Positions 1 through 5,061 of a DNA stretch of 5,061 nt are shown in pieces. Location of the stretch: NCBI GenBank assembly GCA_905192625.1, contig CAJJLI010000219.1, positions 1 through 5,061 of the forward strand. Reading direction: 5' to 3'. Position numbers and translations under genes: made by a program. Positions within the stretch are counted from its first letter, which is position 1. Each line of letters starts with the position of its first letter. The notes below the pieces were generated by a model that was not told the DNA's origin, ran no database searches, and was given only the letters and a program-made list of their open reading frames with translations. Origin of the DNA: an uncultured Clostridium sp. Lineage in GTDB: Bacteria > Bacillota > Clostridia > Lachnospirales > Lachnospiraceae.

Positions 1-454
1 AATTGATTCTATCTTCACACCTGTTGAGCGTGTTAATTTAACAGTAGAAAATACACGTGTGGGTCAGATTACCGACTTTGATAAGTTAACCTTAGACGTA
101 TATACGAATGGTACCCTAGTACCAGATGAAGCTGTTAGTTTGGCTGCAAAAGTATTAAGCGAGCACTTAAATTCCTTTATTGATCTTTCTGAAAATGCAA
201 AGACAGCTGAAGTTATGGTTGAAAAAGAAGACAATGAAAAAGAAAAAGTGATGGAAATGAACATTGATGAGTTAGAGTTATCCGTTCGTTCCTATAACTG
301 CTTAAAGAGAGCCGGAATTAATACGGTTGAAGAGTTATGCAATAGAACTTCTGAAGATATGATGAAGGTAAGAAACCTTGGACGTAAGTCATTGGAAGAA
401 GTATTAGCTAAGCTTAAAGAGCTTGGTTTATCATTAAACATGAGCGATGACTAA
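1..454 (+). CDS. rpoA: DNA-directed RNA polymerase subunit alpha, C-terminal part (5' end outside window)
   Basis: The alpha subunit dimerises to nucleate RNA polymerase assembly, and its C-terminal domain contacts promoter UP elements and activators. The reading frame is open from base 2, so 150 residues are visible and the true start lies to the left; the internal GTG at 59 is not the start. Residues 1-60 match the end of the N-terminal domain ([15 protein letters not shown], then a [14 protein letters not shown] stretch). An acidic, lysine-rich linker follows at about residues 68-86, and the C-terminal helix-hairpin-helix domain covers about 87-150. In that domain, [13 protein letters not shown] contains the arginine (visible residue 96) that corresponds to DNA-contacting R265 of E. 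coli, and [11 protein letters not shown] matches the second DNA-contacting helix region. The gene lies 43 bp before rplQ, the standard order at the end of the ribosomal protein operon. No defect is visible. Confidence 0.98.
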   Translation, partial: IDSIFTPVERVNLTVENTRVGQITDFDKLTLDVYTNGTLVPDEAVSLAAKVLSEHLNSFIDLSENAKTAEVMVEKEDNEKEKVMEMNIDELELSVRSYNCLKRAGINTVEELCNRTSEDMMKVRNLGRKSLEEVLAKLKELGLSLNMSDD

Positions 455-497
455 AAGGTTGGTCGTATCGTTTTTACTCATATAAGGAGGGAATAAA

Positions 498-1034
498 ATG
501 GCAGGCTACAGAAAACTTGGAAGAACTTCAAGTCAGAGAAAAGCATTGTTAAGAAATCAAGTTACTAATCTCTTATACAATGGCAAAATTGTAACTACCG
601 AAGCGAAAGCAAAAGAAATCCGCAGAATCGCTGAAGGCATGATTGCATTAGCTGTTAAAGAGAAAGATAACTTTGAAACAGTTACAGTAACTGCTAAAGT
701 TGCTCGTAAAGATAAAGATGGAAAAAGAGTTAAGGAAGTTGTTGATGGTAAGAAAGTAAACGTTTTTGATAACGTTGAAAAGACTATCAAAAAGGATAAG
801 CCTTCTAGACTTCATGCAAGAAGAAAGATGCTTTCCTACCTTTACACAGTAACTGAAGTTCCAACAGAAGCAGCTGGAAAGAAAAAGAATACTAAGACTG
901 TTGATCTTGCAGATAAATTATTTGATGAGATCGCACCTAAGTATGTAGATCGTAACGGTGGTTATACAAGAATCGTAAAGATTGGCCAACGTAAAGGCGA
1001 TGCTGCTATGGAAGTTTTAATTGAATTAGTGTAA
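498..1034 (+). CDS. rplQ: 50S ribosomal protein L17, long form with an internal insertion
   Basis: L17 is a protein of the large ribosomal subunit that binds 23S rRNA near the exit-tunnel side. The ATG at 498 is preceded by a strong AAGGAGGG ribosome binding site at 484-491 with 6 bases between, and the N-terminus [20 protein letters not shown] is typical of the family. The conserved blocks are YRKLGRTS (4-11), [10 protein letters not shown] (33-42), [12 protein letters not shown] (104-115), LFDEIAPKY (141-149) and [17 protein letters not shown] (154-170), ending in IELV. At 178 residues it exceeds the usual 115-130. The excess is mainly a lysine/aspartate/valine-rich insertion at about 54-101, between the MIALA helix and RLHARR, plus a few residues near 125-133. 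The frame is intact across it, and both flanks align with ordinary L17, so it is an insertion and not a fusion artefact. I recall similar long forms in Lachnospiraceae. The gene is probably cotranscribed with rpoA and is followed by a terminator. Confidence 0.97.
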   Translation: MAGYRKLGRTSSQRKALLRNQVTNLLYNGKIVTTEAKAKEIRRIAEGMIALAVKEKDNFETVTVTAKVARKDKDGKRVKEVVDGKKVNVFDNVEKTIKKDKPSRLHARRKMLSYLYTVTEVPTEAAGKKKNTKTVDLADKLFDEIAPKYVDRNGGYTRIVKIGQRKGDAAMEVLIELV

Positions 1035-1048
1035 TTTTTAAATAGAGA

Positions 1049-1097
1049 GTATTACAAAGTGCGTTGCATTTGCTACGTATTTTGTAATACCTTTTTT
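1049..1097 (+). terminator. Intrinsic terminator after rplQ
   Basis: A perfect 10-bp stem pairs GTATTACAAA (1049-1058) with TTTGTAATAC (1081-1090). It continues inward through wobble and Watson-Crick pairs (1059-1064 with 1075-1080, then GC at 1066-1067 with 1072-1073) to an ATTT loop. A run of six T follows at 1092-1097. The hairpin begins 15 bp after the rplQ stop and has the layout of a factor-independent terminator, so it probably ends the ribosomal protein operon. Confidence 0.85.
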
Positions 1098-1113
1098 AAA
1101 TTATAGGAAAATA

Positions 1114-1138
1114 TCTATTTTGACGCGTCATAAATAGA
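1114..1138. repeat. Near-perfect palindrome centred on TGACGCGTCA
   Basis: TGACGCGTCA at 1121-1130 is a perfect 10-bp palindrome. It is flanked by TCTATTT (1114-1120) and, after one extra T at 1131, its reverse complement AAATAGA (1132-1138). Almost the whole 25 bp is therefore self-complementary. As DNA it resembles an operator for a dimeric regulator; as RNA it would be a small hairpin with a CGCG loop and one bulged base. It is G+C-rich at its core in a very A+T-rich spacer. No T run follows, so it is not a typical terminator. Its function is unknown. Confidence 0.6.
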
Positions 1139-1174
1139 CCTCATGCTAGCCTTATTATTGAGATAAAGGGCGAT

Positions 1175-1230
1175 AAAAAAGAGCTATTACAAGTTTCATA
1201 GCTGTTGATGAAACATTGTAATAACTCTTT
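1175..1230. terminator. Long hairpin, probable bidirectional or leftward terminator
   Basis: Three helices stack in one hairpin: AAAGAG (1178-1183) with CTCTTT (1225-1230), TATTACAA (1185-1192) with TTGTAATA (1216-1223), and GTTTCAT (1193-1199) with ATGAAAC (1208-1214). They are separated by a C-A mismatch (1184/1224) and a bulged A at 1215. The loop is AGCTGTTG. Six A at 1175-1180 become a U run after the hairpin in leftward transcripts, while CTCTTT followed by CTAATATTTT gives a weaker tail in the rightward direction. It could be a backup terminator for rplQ or the end of a leftward transcript, but no leftward gene is recognisable. Confidence 0.65.
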
Positions 1231-1423
1231 CTAATATTTTGTGTTTTGTATATATTCATTCCGTATAGATTGATTTATCTTGTGTATATCATGCATTTTT
1301 GATATGTATAGGATATCATTTATCATTGTTGTTTCATAAAATTATCTCGTAAGTGTCTTTCGTAAACTTACCTTAAGTGTATTAAATTTCTTCATTTGTG
1401 TAAACTTTTATCTTTGGTACTTT

Positions 1424-1447
1424 TAATATTGACTTGTATCAATATTA
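1424..1447. repeat. Inverted repeat, 9-bp arms
   Basis: TAATATTGA (1424-1432) and its exact reverse complement TCAATATTA (1439-1447) are separated by six bases (CTTGTA). No T run follows, so it is not terminator-like. The symmetry would suit a dimeric DNA-binding protein, but in such A+T-rich DNA chance is a fair explanation. Confidence 0.45.
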
Positions 1448-1578
1448 TCATTTGTATTTTAGTATCTTCTTCTGTGTATGAAATGCTTTTGTTCCTTTAG
1501 GCTATATATCCTAGCTTCTTTATAGATTTTATGTTTATTGGTATCCTATGTAATTTTTATTACTTAAATTCTCTTACG

Positions 1579-1608
1579 TAATTCATGATAATTCATAAAC
1601 ATTATCAT
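1579..1608. repeat. Tandem 10-bp direct repeat overlapping an inverted repeat
   Basis: TAATTCATGA (1579-1588) is followed immediately by TAATTCATAA (1589-1598), nine of ten bases identical and one helical turn apart. Overlapping this, ATGATAAT (1585-1592) and ATTATCAT (1601-1608) form an 8-bp inverted repeat around an 8-base loop. It could be a regulator site upstream of ecfA1 or a chance product of low-complexity sequence. Confidence 0.4.
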
Positions 1609-1654
1609 ACACTAAGTTATGTAACCGTATTTTACTAGAAAGCATTTTAATCAT

Positions 1655-1663
1655 TGGTATAGT
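1655..1663 (+). promoter_or_regulatory. Possible extended -10 promoter element upstream of ecfA1
   Basis: TGGTATAGT matches the extended -10 pattern TGN-TATAAT, with five of six bases in the hexamer. No good -35 hexamer lies 16-18 bases upstream. If used, transcription would start near 1670 and give an ecfA1 leader of about 200 bases that includes the stems at 1802-1843. The call rests on a short consensus match only. Confidence 0.25.
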
Positions 1664-1701
1664 TTTATTATATCAGTTAAAGTCATATAAGTAAATATTT
1701 A

Positions 1702-1721
1702 TTACTAATTTTAATTGGTAA
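1702..1721. repeat. Imperfect palindrome upstream of ecfA1
   Basis: TTACTAATT (1702-1710) and AATTGGTAA (1713-1721) are complementary over 9 bp with one T-G wobble and only two bases between them. It lies just upstream of the candidate promoter at 1733-1760. The small spacing fits a DNA operator better than an RNA hairpin. The sequence is A+T-rich, so the evidence is weak. Confidence 0.35.
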
Positions 1722-1732
1722 ATATGTACAAT

Positions 1733-1760
1733 TTGCATTTTTACAGTATTTGTGTATTTT
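1733..1760 (+). promoter_or_regulatory. Possible sigma-A promoter for ecfA1
   Basis: TTGCAT (1733-1738) and TATTTT (1755-1760) are separated by 16 bases and each matches the sigma-A consensus at four of six positions. Transcription would begin near 1767, about 100 bases before ecfA1, just upstream of the leader stems. A+T-rich sequence yields such matches often, so this is a candidate only. Confidence 0.3.
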
Positions 1761-1801
1761 ATGTAAGGACAATGAAGCAGTTAAAATTAACATTGCAAAT
1801 A

Positions 1802-1843
1802 TTATCTTTTTACACTACAATGGAAAAGATAAGTATAGTGTAA
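1802..1843 (+). promoter_or_regulatory. ecfA1 leader with two competing stems
   Basis: Stem A pairs TTATCTTTT (1802-1810) with AAAAGATAA (1824-1832), 9 bp and perfect. Stem B pairs TTACACTA (1810-1817) with TAGTGTAA (1836-1843), 8 bp and perfect. The 5' arm of B lies in the loop of A and its 3' arm lies downstream of A, so the two are alternatives or would make a tight pseudoknot. The pair sits 13 bases before the ecfA1 ribosome binding site. Both stems are A+U-rich and thus weak. I do not recognise a known riboswitch class here. Confidence 0.35.
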
Positions 1844-1856
1844 TAAAAGGAAGAAC

Positions 1857-1864
1857 AGTAGGTG
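1857..1864 (+). promoter_or_regulatory. Ribosome binding site that sets the ecfA1 start
   Basis: AGTAGGTG matches the Shine-Dalgarno AGGAGGTG at seven of eight bases. Seven bases separate its GG (1861-1862) from the ATG at 1870. The next in-frame ATG at 1876 would be 13 bases away, and the TTG at 1750 that also opens this frame has no such site, so 1870 is preferred. Confidence 0.65.
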
Positions 1865-1869
1865 TTACG

Positions 1870-2721
1870 ATGAATATGATAGAAGCTAAAAACTTAGTTT
1901 TTGAATATATAAGGCGTGATGAAGAAGGAAATGTAGAGTCCATTCATAGAGCAGTAGATGAGGTTAGCTTAGATGTAAAAAAAGGTGACTTTGTTGCTAT
2001 TCTTGGACATAATGGATCTGGTAAATCCACAATCGCAAAACATATTAATGCAATATTATTACCGTCCGAAGGTACTCTAGTTGTAAACGGGATAGATACG
2101 AAAGAGGAAGATAGACTTTGGGATATCCGCCAATCTGCTGGTATGGTATTTCAAAATCCCGACAATCAAATTATTGCATCTGTCGTGGAAGAAGATGTAG
2201 GGTTTGGACCAGAAAATATGGGGGTTCAAACGGAGGAAATCTGGAAAAGAGTAGAAGACAGCTTAAAAGCTGTTGGTATGTATGAATATAGGACTCACTC
2301 TCCAAATAAGCTTTCAGGCGGACAAAAACAGCGTGTTGCGATAGCGGGTATTATGGCTATGCGACCACAATGTATTATACTTGATGAACCAACAGCAATG
2401 CTTGATCCAAATGGAAGAAAAGAAGTTATACGTACAATACGTGAGCTTAATAAAACAGAGCATGTTACTGTTTTGCTAATCACTCATTACATGGATGAAG
2501 TAATTGAAGCAGATAAAGTAATTGTAATGGATGATGGAAAAGTAGTAATGCAAGGTACACCAAAGGAAATATTTTCACAAGTCGATAAGTTAAAACAGTA
2601 TCGTCTTGATGTTCCTCAGGTAACCGAACTTGCTTATGAGTTAAAAAAGGAAGGAATTCCTCTACCGGATGGTATTTTAACTGTTGAAGAGTTTGGTAAT
2701 GAAATAAAGAAATTGATCTAG
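1870..2721 (+). CDS. ecfA1: ECF transporter ATPase EcfA1
   Basis: EcfA1 is one of two cytoplasmic ATPases that power energy-coupling factor transporters for vitamin and metal uptake. The start at 1870 gives 283 residues, the family norm. The frame is open back to a TTG at 1750, but those 40 extra residues do not resemble EcfA and the ribosome binding site favours 1870. Motifs are Walker [10 protein letters not shown] (46-54), Q-loop VFQNPDNQ (93-100), signature LSGGQKQR (148-155), Walker B CIILDEPT (168-175) with catalytic E173, D-loop MLDP (177-180) and switch H206. After about residue 230, a C-terminal extension with DVPQVTEL (247-254) is typical of EcfA proteins. All ATPase residues are intact. 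It lies 26 bp before ecfA2 and should work as a heterodimer with its product. Assigning A1 instead of A2 rests on gene order and the MLDP D-loop. Confidence 0.93.
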   Translation: MNMIEAKNLVFEYIRRDEEGNVESIHRAVDEVSLDVKKGDFVAILGHNGSGKSTIAKHINAILLPSEGTLVVNGIDTKEEDRLWDIRQSAGMVFQNPDNQIIASVVEEDVGFGPENMGVQTEEIWKRVEDSLKAVGMYEYRTHSPNKLSGGQKQRVAIAGIMAMRPQCIILDEPTAMLDPNGRKEVIRTIRELNKTEHVTVLLITHYMDEVIEADKVIVMDDGKVVMQGTPKEIFSQVDKLKQYRLDVPQVTELAYELKKEGIPLPDGILTVEEFGNEIKKLI

Positions 2722-2747
2722 ATACGAAAGGCATGGTGTGAGCTATA

Positions 2748-3602
2748 ATGTCAATTAGTTTAAAAAATCTGAATTATGTCTATAGTAAAGGAACTGCTTA
2801 TGAAAAACATGCACTAAAAGATATTAATTTAGATATAAATGATGGCCAATTCATTGGATTGATTGGACATACAGGTTCAGGAAAGTCTACGCTTATACAA
2901 CATTTGAATGGACTTGTGAAAGCTACAAGTGGTGGTGTTTTTTATCAAGGTAAAAATATTTATGACTCCGGTTACAATTTAAAAGAACATAGGAGTAAAG
3001 TAGGATTGGTATTTCAATACCCAGAACATCAGTTGTTTGAAACAACAGTAATAAAGGATGTACAATTTGGACCTAAGAATTTAGGGTTATCACCGTTAGA
3101 AGTGGATCTACGTTCTTATGAAGCCCTTAAAATGGTCGGTATTGGAGATGATTTAATTGATGCATCCCCTTTTGAACTTTCTGGAGGTCAAAAAAGAAGG
3201 GTAGCCATTGCTGGTGTACTTGCGATGAAACCAGAGATATTAATACTCGATGAACCAACCGCTGGGCTTGACCCAAAAGGGCGTGATGAAATTTTAGATC
3301 AAGTAGCTAAGATTCATAAGGAGCAGAAAATAACCGTTATCTTAGTATCACATAGTATGGAAGATGTGGCAAAGTATGTAGAGCGAATCATAGTAATGAA
3401 TGATGGCCAGGTAATGTTTGATAATACACCGAAAAATGTATTTGCTCATTATAAAGAATTAGAAGAAATCGGCTTGGCAGCTCCGCAAGTTACTTATATT
3501 ATGAATCATCTAAAGGACATTGGAATACCAGTGGATACGAAGGCAACAACAATTCCCTTGGCAAAAGATGAAATACTCCGTTGGTTAAGGCAACATAGGT
3601 AG
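2748..3602 (+). CDS. ecfA2: ECF transporter ATPase EcfA2
   Basis: This is the second ATPase of the energy-coupling factor module, expected to pair with EcfA1 and bind EcfT through its Q-helix groove. It has 284 residues. Motifs are Walker A GHTGSGKST (40-48), Q-loop VFQYPEHQLF (88-97), signature LSGGQKRR (144-151), Walker B ILILDEPT (164-171) with catalytic E169, D-loop GLDP (173-176) and switch H202. The C-terminal extension contains AAPQVTYI (244-251), parallel to the matching segment of EcfA1. The D-loop GLDP and Q-loop YPEHQLF separate it from EcfA1, which has MLDP and NPDNQ. The start at 2748 has only a weak ribosome binding site (GAAAGG at 2726-2731 is far, GGTG at 2735-2738 is partial). 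This may mean translation is helped by reinitiation from ecfA1, whose stop is 26 bp upstream. The next gene is 14 bp downstream. Confidence 0.94.
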   Translation: MSISLKNLNYVYSKGTAYEKHALKDINLDINDGQFIGLIGHTGSGKSTLIQHLNGLVKATSGGVFYQGKNIYDSGYNLKEHRSKVGLVFQYPEHQLFETTVIKDVQFGPKNLGLSPLEVDLRSYEALKMVGIGDDLIDASPFELSGGQKRRVAIAGVLAMKPEILILDEPTAGLDPKGRDEILDQVAKIHKEQKITVILVSHSMEDVAKYVERIIVMNDGQVMFDNTPKNVFAHYKELEEIGLAAPQVTYIMNHLKDIGIPVDTKATTIPLAKDEILRWLRQHR

Positions 3603-3616
3603 AAAGGATAACTTAC

Positions 3617-4417
3617 ATGATTAGAGATATAACTATTGGACAATATTATCCAGCGGACTCTATCTTGCATCGTCTGGATCCTAGAGTGAAGCTGATAGGA
3701 ACGTTAGTGTTCATCGTATCTTTGTTTCTGTTTGATACGTTTCTTGGATATATTCTTGCTGGGCTATTTTTATATGGTGCAATTAAATTATCAAAGGTAC
3801 CATTTAAGTTTATTGTAAAGGGTCTAAAAGCAGTTGTTATACTGTTAGTGTTCACATTGATATTTAATGTGTTCTTAACACCAGGAGAGCCAATTTTCAC
3901 TCTTGGATTTATTAAAATAACAAAAGAGGGACTTAGAACCGCTGCTTTTATGGGAGTCCGCTTGGTATTCTTAATCTTAGGTTCCTCTTTAATGACATTT
4001 ACAACGACGCCGAATCAATTAACGGATGGACTTGAGAATGTTTTAGGACCACTGAAAAAAATACATGTACCTGTACATGAAGTTGCGATGATGATGTCAA
4101 TTGCTCTACGATTTATCCCTATTTTATTAGAAGAGACTGATAAGATCATGAAAGCACAACAAGCAAGAGGTGCAGATTTTGAATCTGGAAAAATGATTCA
4201 ACGTGCAAAGGCGATGATACCAATATTAGTTCCTTTATTTATCTCTGCTTTCCGGCGTGCAAGCGATTTGGCAATGGCAATGGAAGCAAGATGCTATCGT
4301 GGTGGCGAGGGTAGAACGAAAATGAAGCCGCTCAAATATAAAAAGGCAGATTATTTAACGTTTGGTGTTTTTGTCATATATTTAGGTGGTATTATTTTGA
4401 TGAATAAAATGATATAG
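3617..4417 (+). CDS. ecfT: ECF transporter transmembrane protein EcfT
   Basis: EcfT is the membrane scaffold that couples ATP hydrolysis by EcfA1-EcfA2 to the movement of exchangeable substrate-binding S proteins. The ATG at 3617 follows AGAAAGGA (3601-3608) by eight bases. The 266-residue product starts with the family pattern GQYYPADSILHRLDPRVKL (8-26). Hydrophobic segments lie at about 26-40, 42-57, 70-89, 109-129 and 245-263, with a further hydrophobic stretch around 199-211 next to the coupling helices. The two cytoplasmic coupling motifs that dock into the ATPases are ARG (183-185) within KAQQARGADFE and ARC (224-226) within MEARCYRGGEGRTK. The second has Cys where many homologues have Gly; I recall ARCYRGG as common in Firmicutes. 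Length and layout are normal. No S gene lies beside it, which fits a shared group II module. Confidence 0.95.
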   Translation: MIRDITIGQYYPADSILHRLDPRVKLIGTLVFIVSLFLFDTFLGYILAGLFLYGAIKLSKVPFKFIVKGLKAVVILLVFTLIFNVFLTPGEPIFTLGFIKITKEGLRTAAFMGVRLVFLILGSSLMTFTTTPNQLTDGLENVLGPLKKIHVPVHEVAMMMSIALRFIPILLEETDKIMKAQQARGADFESGKMIQRAKAMIPILVPLFISAFRRASDLAMAMEARCYRGGEGRTKMKPLKYKKADYLTFGVFVIYLGGIILMNKMI

Positions 4418-4451
4418 TATTTTAAATTAAAAGATGTAAGGAGCTATTTTA

Positions 4452-5061
4452 ATGAGAGTGAAGTTAGAGGTAGCTTATGATGGTACTAACTATTGTGGTT
4501 GGCAAATACAACCGAATGTAACCACGGTAGAAGGGATTATTAATAAAGAGCTCTCTAGGTTGTTAAAAGAAGATATTACTGTCATAGGAGCGAGTCGTAC
4601 GGATTCAGGGGTGCATGCACTGGGGAATGTTGCCGTGTTTGATACCAATACTAGGATACCTGCGAACAAGATATCTTATGCCCTAAATCAAAGCTTACCA
4701 GAGGATATTGTAATTCAATCTTCTCTTGAAGTACCAGAGGATTTTCATCCTAGATACTGTGATTGTATTAAAACATATGAATATAAAATTTTGAATGCAA
4801 ATTTTCCTGAGCCAACAAAACGCTTATACACACACTATGTGTATAAAAGTCTTGATATAGAAGCAATGAGCAAAGCGGCAACTTATTTTATTGGACGACA
4901 TGATTTCGTCAGTTTTTGTTCCAGCAACACACAGGTTAAGGATACGACTAGAGAGATTTATAGTGTTGACATCCTAAATGATAATAACGTTATTACAATA
5001 CGTATCCGTGGAAATGGATTTCTATATAATATGGTGCGTATCATTGCTGGTACCTTAATAC
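4452..5061 (+). CDS. truA: tRNA pseudouridine(38-40) synthase TruA, N-terminal part (3' end outside window)
   Basis: TruA converts uridines 38, 39 and 40 in the anticodon arm of many tRNAs to pseudouridine. Translation from the ATG at 4452, eight bases after AAGGAG (4438-4443), stays open to the right edge and gives 203 complete codons of an expected 245 or so. The N-terminus MRVKLEVAYDGTNYCGWQIQ is typical, with the YDGTNYCGWQ block at 9-18. The catalytic motif GASRTDSGVHA (46-56) contains the nucleophile aspartate D51. Further conserved blocks are FHPRYCD (98-104), KTYEYKI (107-113), FIGRHDFVSFCS (146-157) and GNGFLYNMVRIIAGTL (187-202). Placement directly after ecfT, with a 34-bp gap and no terminator, matches the common Firmicutes order in which rplM and rpsI come next, so cotranscription with the ECF genes is likely. 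The truncation is only the window edge. Confidence 0.97.
   Translation, partial: MRVKLEVAYDGTNYCGWQIQPNVTTVEGIINKELSRLLKEDITVIGASRTDSGVHALGNVAVFDTNTRIPANKISYALNQSLPEDIVIQSSLEVPEDFHPRYCDCIKTYEYKILNANFPEPTKRLYTHYVYKSLDIEAMSKAATYFIGRHDFVSFCSSNTQVKDTTREIYSVDILNDNNVITIRIRGNGFLYNMVRIIAGTLI

Larger units (their letters stand above)
1231..1869. other. A+T-rich spacer without a recognisable gene
   Basis: This 639-bp stretch separates the rplQ terminators from ecfA1. It is notably T-rich on the + strand. Reading it in both directions, I found only short frames broken by stops: for example a 23-codon leftward frame starting near 1653, and a 23-codon rightward frame from 1772. Neither has a well-placed ribosome binding site. 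No tRNA, rRNA or known riboswitch fold was recognised. It contains the short repeats, promoter candidates and leader stems listed separately. It may include the promoter of the ecfA1-ecfA2-ecfT-truA unit. Confidence 0.7.

Noticed and set aside
59..454. Separate small gene starting at the GTG at 59
   Set aside because: The frame is open to the left edge, and the preceding residues match the RNA polymerase alpha subunit, so this is an internal codon of rpoA.
1120..1148. Promoter with TTGACG as the -35 hexamer
   Set aside because: The TTGACG is part of the palindrome, and no acceptable -10 hexamer lies 16-18 bases downstream.
1429..1460. Promoter with TTGACT (1429-1434) and TATTTT (1455-1460)
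   Set aside because: The spacer of 20 bases is too long for a normal sigma-A promoter, and the TTGACT lies inside an inverted repeat.
1582..1653. Leftward 23-codon frame beginning with ATG near 1653
   Set aside because: It is short, lacks a ribosome binding site and resembles no protein I know. It could be a gene fragment, but the evidence does not go beyond an open frame in A+T-rich DNA.
1772..1843. Possible 23-codon leader peptide ahead of ecfA1
   Set aside because: The only purine-rich stretch before it (AAGGA at 1765-1769) is two bases from the ATG, too close to work well. The composition is unremarkable and no run of one amino acid suggests attenuation.
1750..1869. Upstream extension of the ecfA1 frame from a TTG codon, adding 40 residues
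   Set aside because: The extra residues do not resemble the EcfA N-terminus, the TTG has no good ribosome binding site, and the extension overlaps the candidate promoter and leader stems. The ATG at 1870 gives the normal family length.
2295..2734. Leftward open frames of 62 and 84 codons inside and at the end of ecfA1
   Set aside because: They lie antisense to a clearly conserved ATPase gene, show no family resemblance and are explained by the codon pattern of the real gene.

Overview
The window is a conserved housekeeping block of a low-GC Gram-positive bacterium, most likely a clostridium of the Lachnospiraceae, possibly close to Lachnoclostridium phytofermentans. This assignment comes from gene order, A+T-rich codon use, strong AAGGAGG-type ribosome binding sites and an unusually long ribosomal protein L17. 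It is recognition from memory, not a database match. All genes are on the + strand, in the order rpoA (3' end), rplQ, a long spacer, ecfA1, ecfA2, ecfT and truA (5' part).

Positions 1-1097 are the tail of the large ribosomal protein operon: the C-terminal part of the RNA polymerase alpha subunit, then L17, then a strong hairpin with a T run that should end the operon. L17 is 178 residues, about 50-60 longer than Bacillus or E. coli L17, because of an internal insertion near residues 54-101.

Positions 1098-1869 hold no gene that I can support. The left part (1114-1230) carries a near-perfect palindrome and a second long hairpin that could terminate transcription in either direction. The rest is T-rich on the + strand with several short inverted and direct repeats and possible promoters. 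Just before ecfA1 lie two stems that cannot both form in full.

Positions 1870-4417 encode the shared module of a group II energy-coupling factor (ECF) vitamin transporter: two different ATPases (EcfA1, EcfA2) and the transmembrane coupling protein EcfT. Substrate-binding S proteins are not in the window; in group II systems they are normally encoded elsewhere and share this module. The three genes are 14-26 bp apart, and truA (tRNA pseudouridine synthase A) follows 34 bp after ecfT, so the four probably form one transcription unit. The truA gene runs off the right edge.

I see no evidence of an undescribed multi-gene system. The most useful leads are the L17 insertion, the structured spacer between rplQ and ecfA1, and the alternative stems in the ecfA1 leader.
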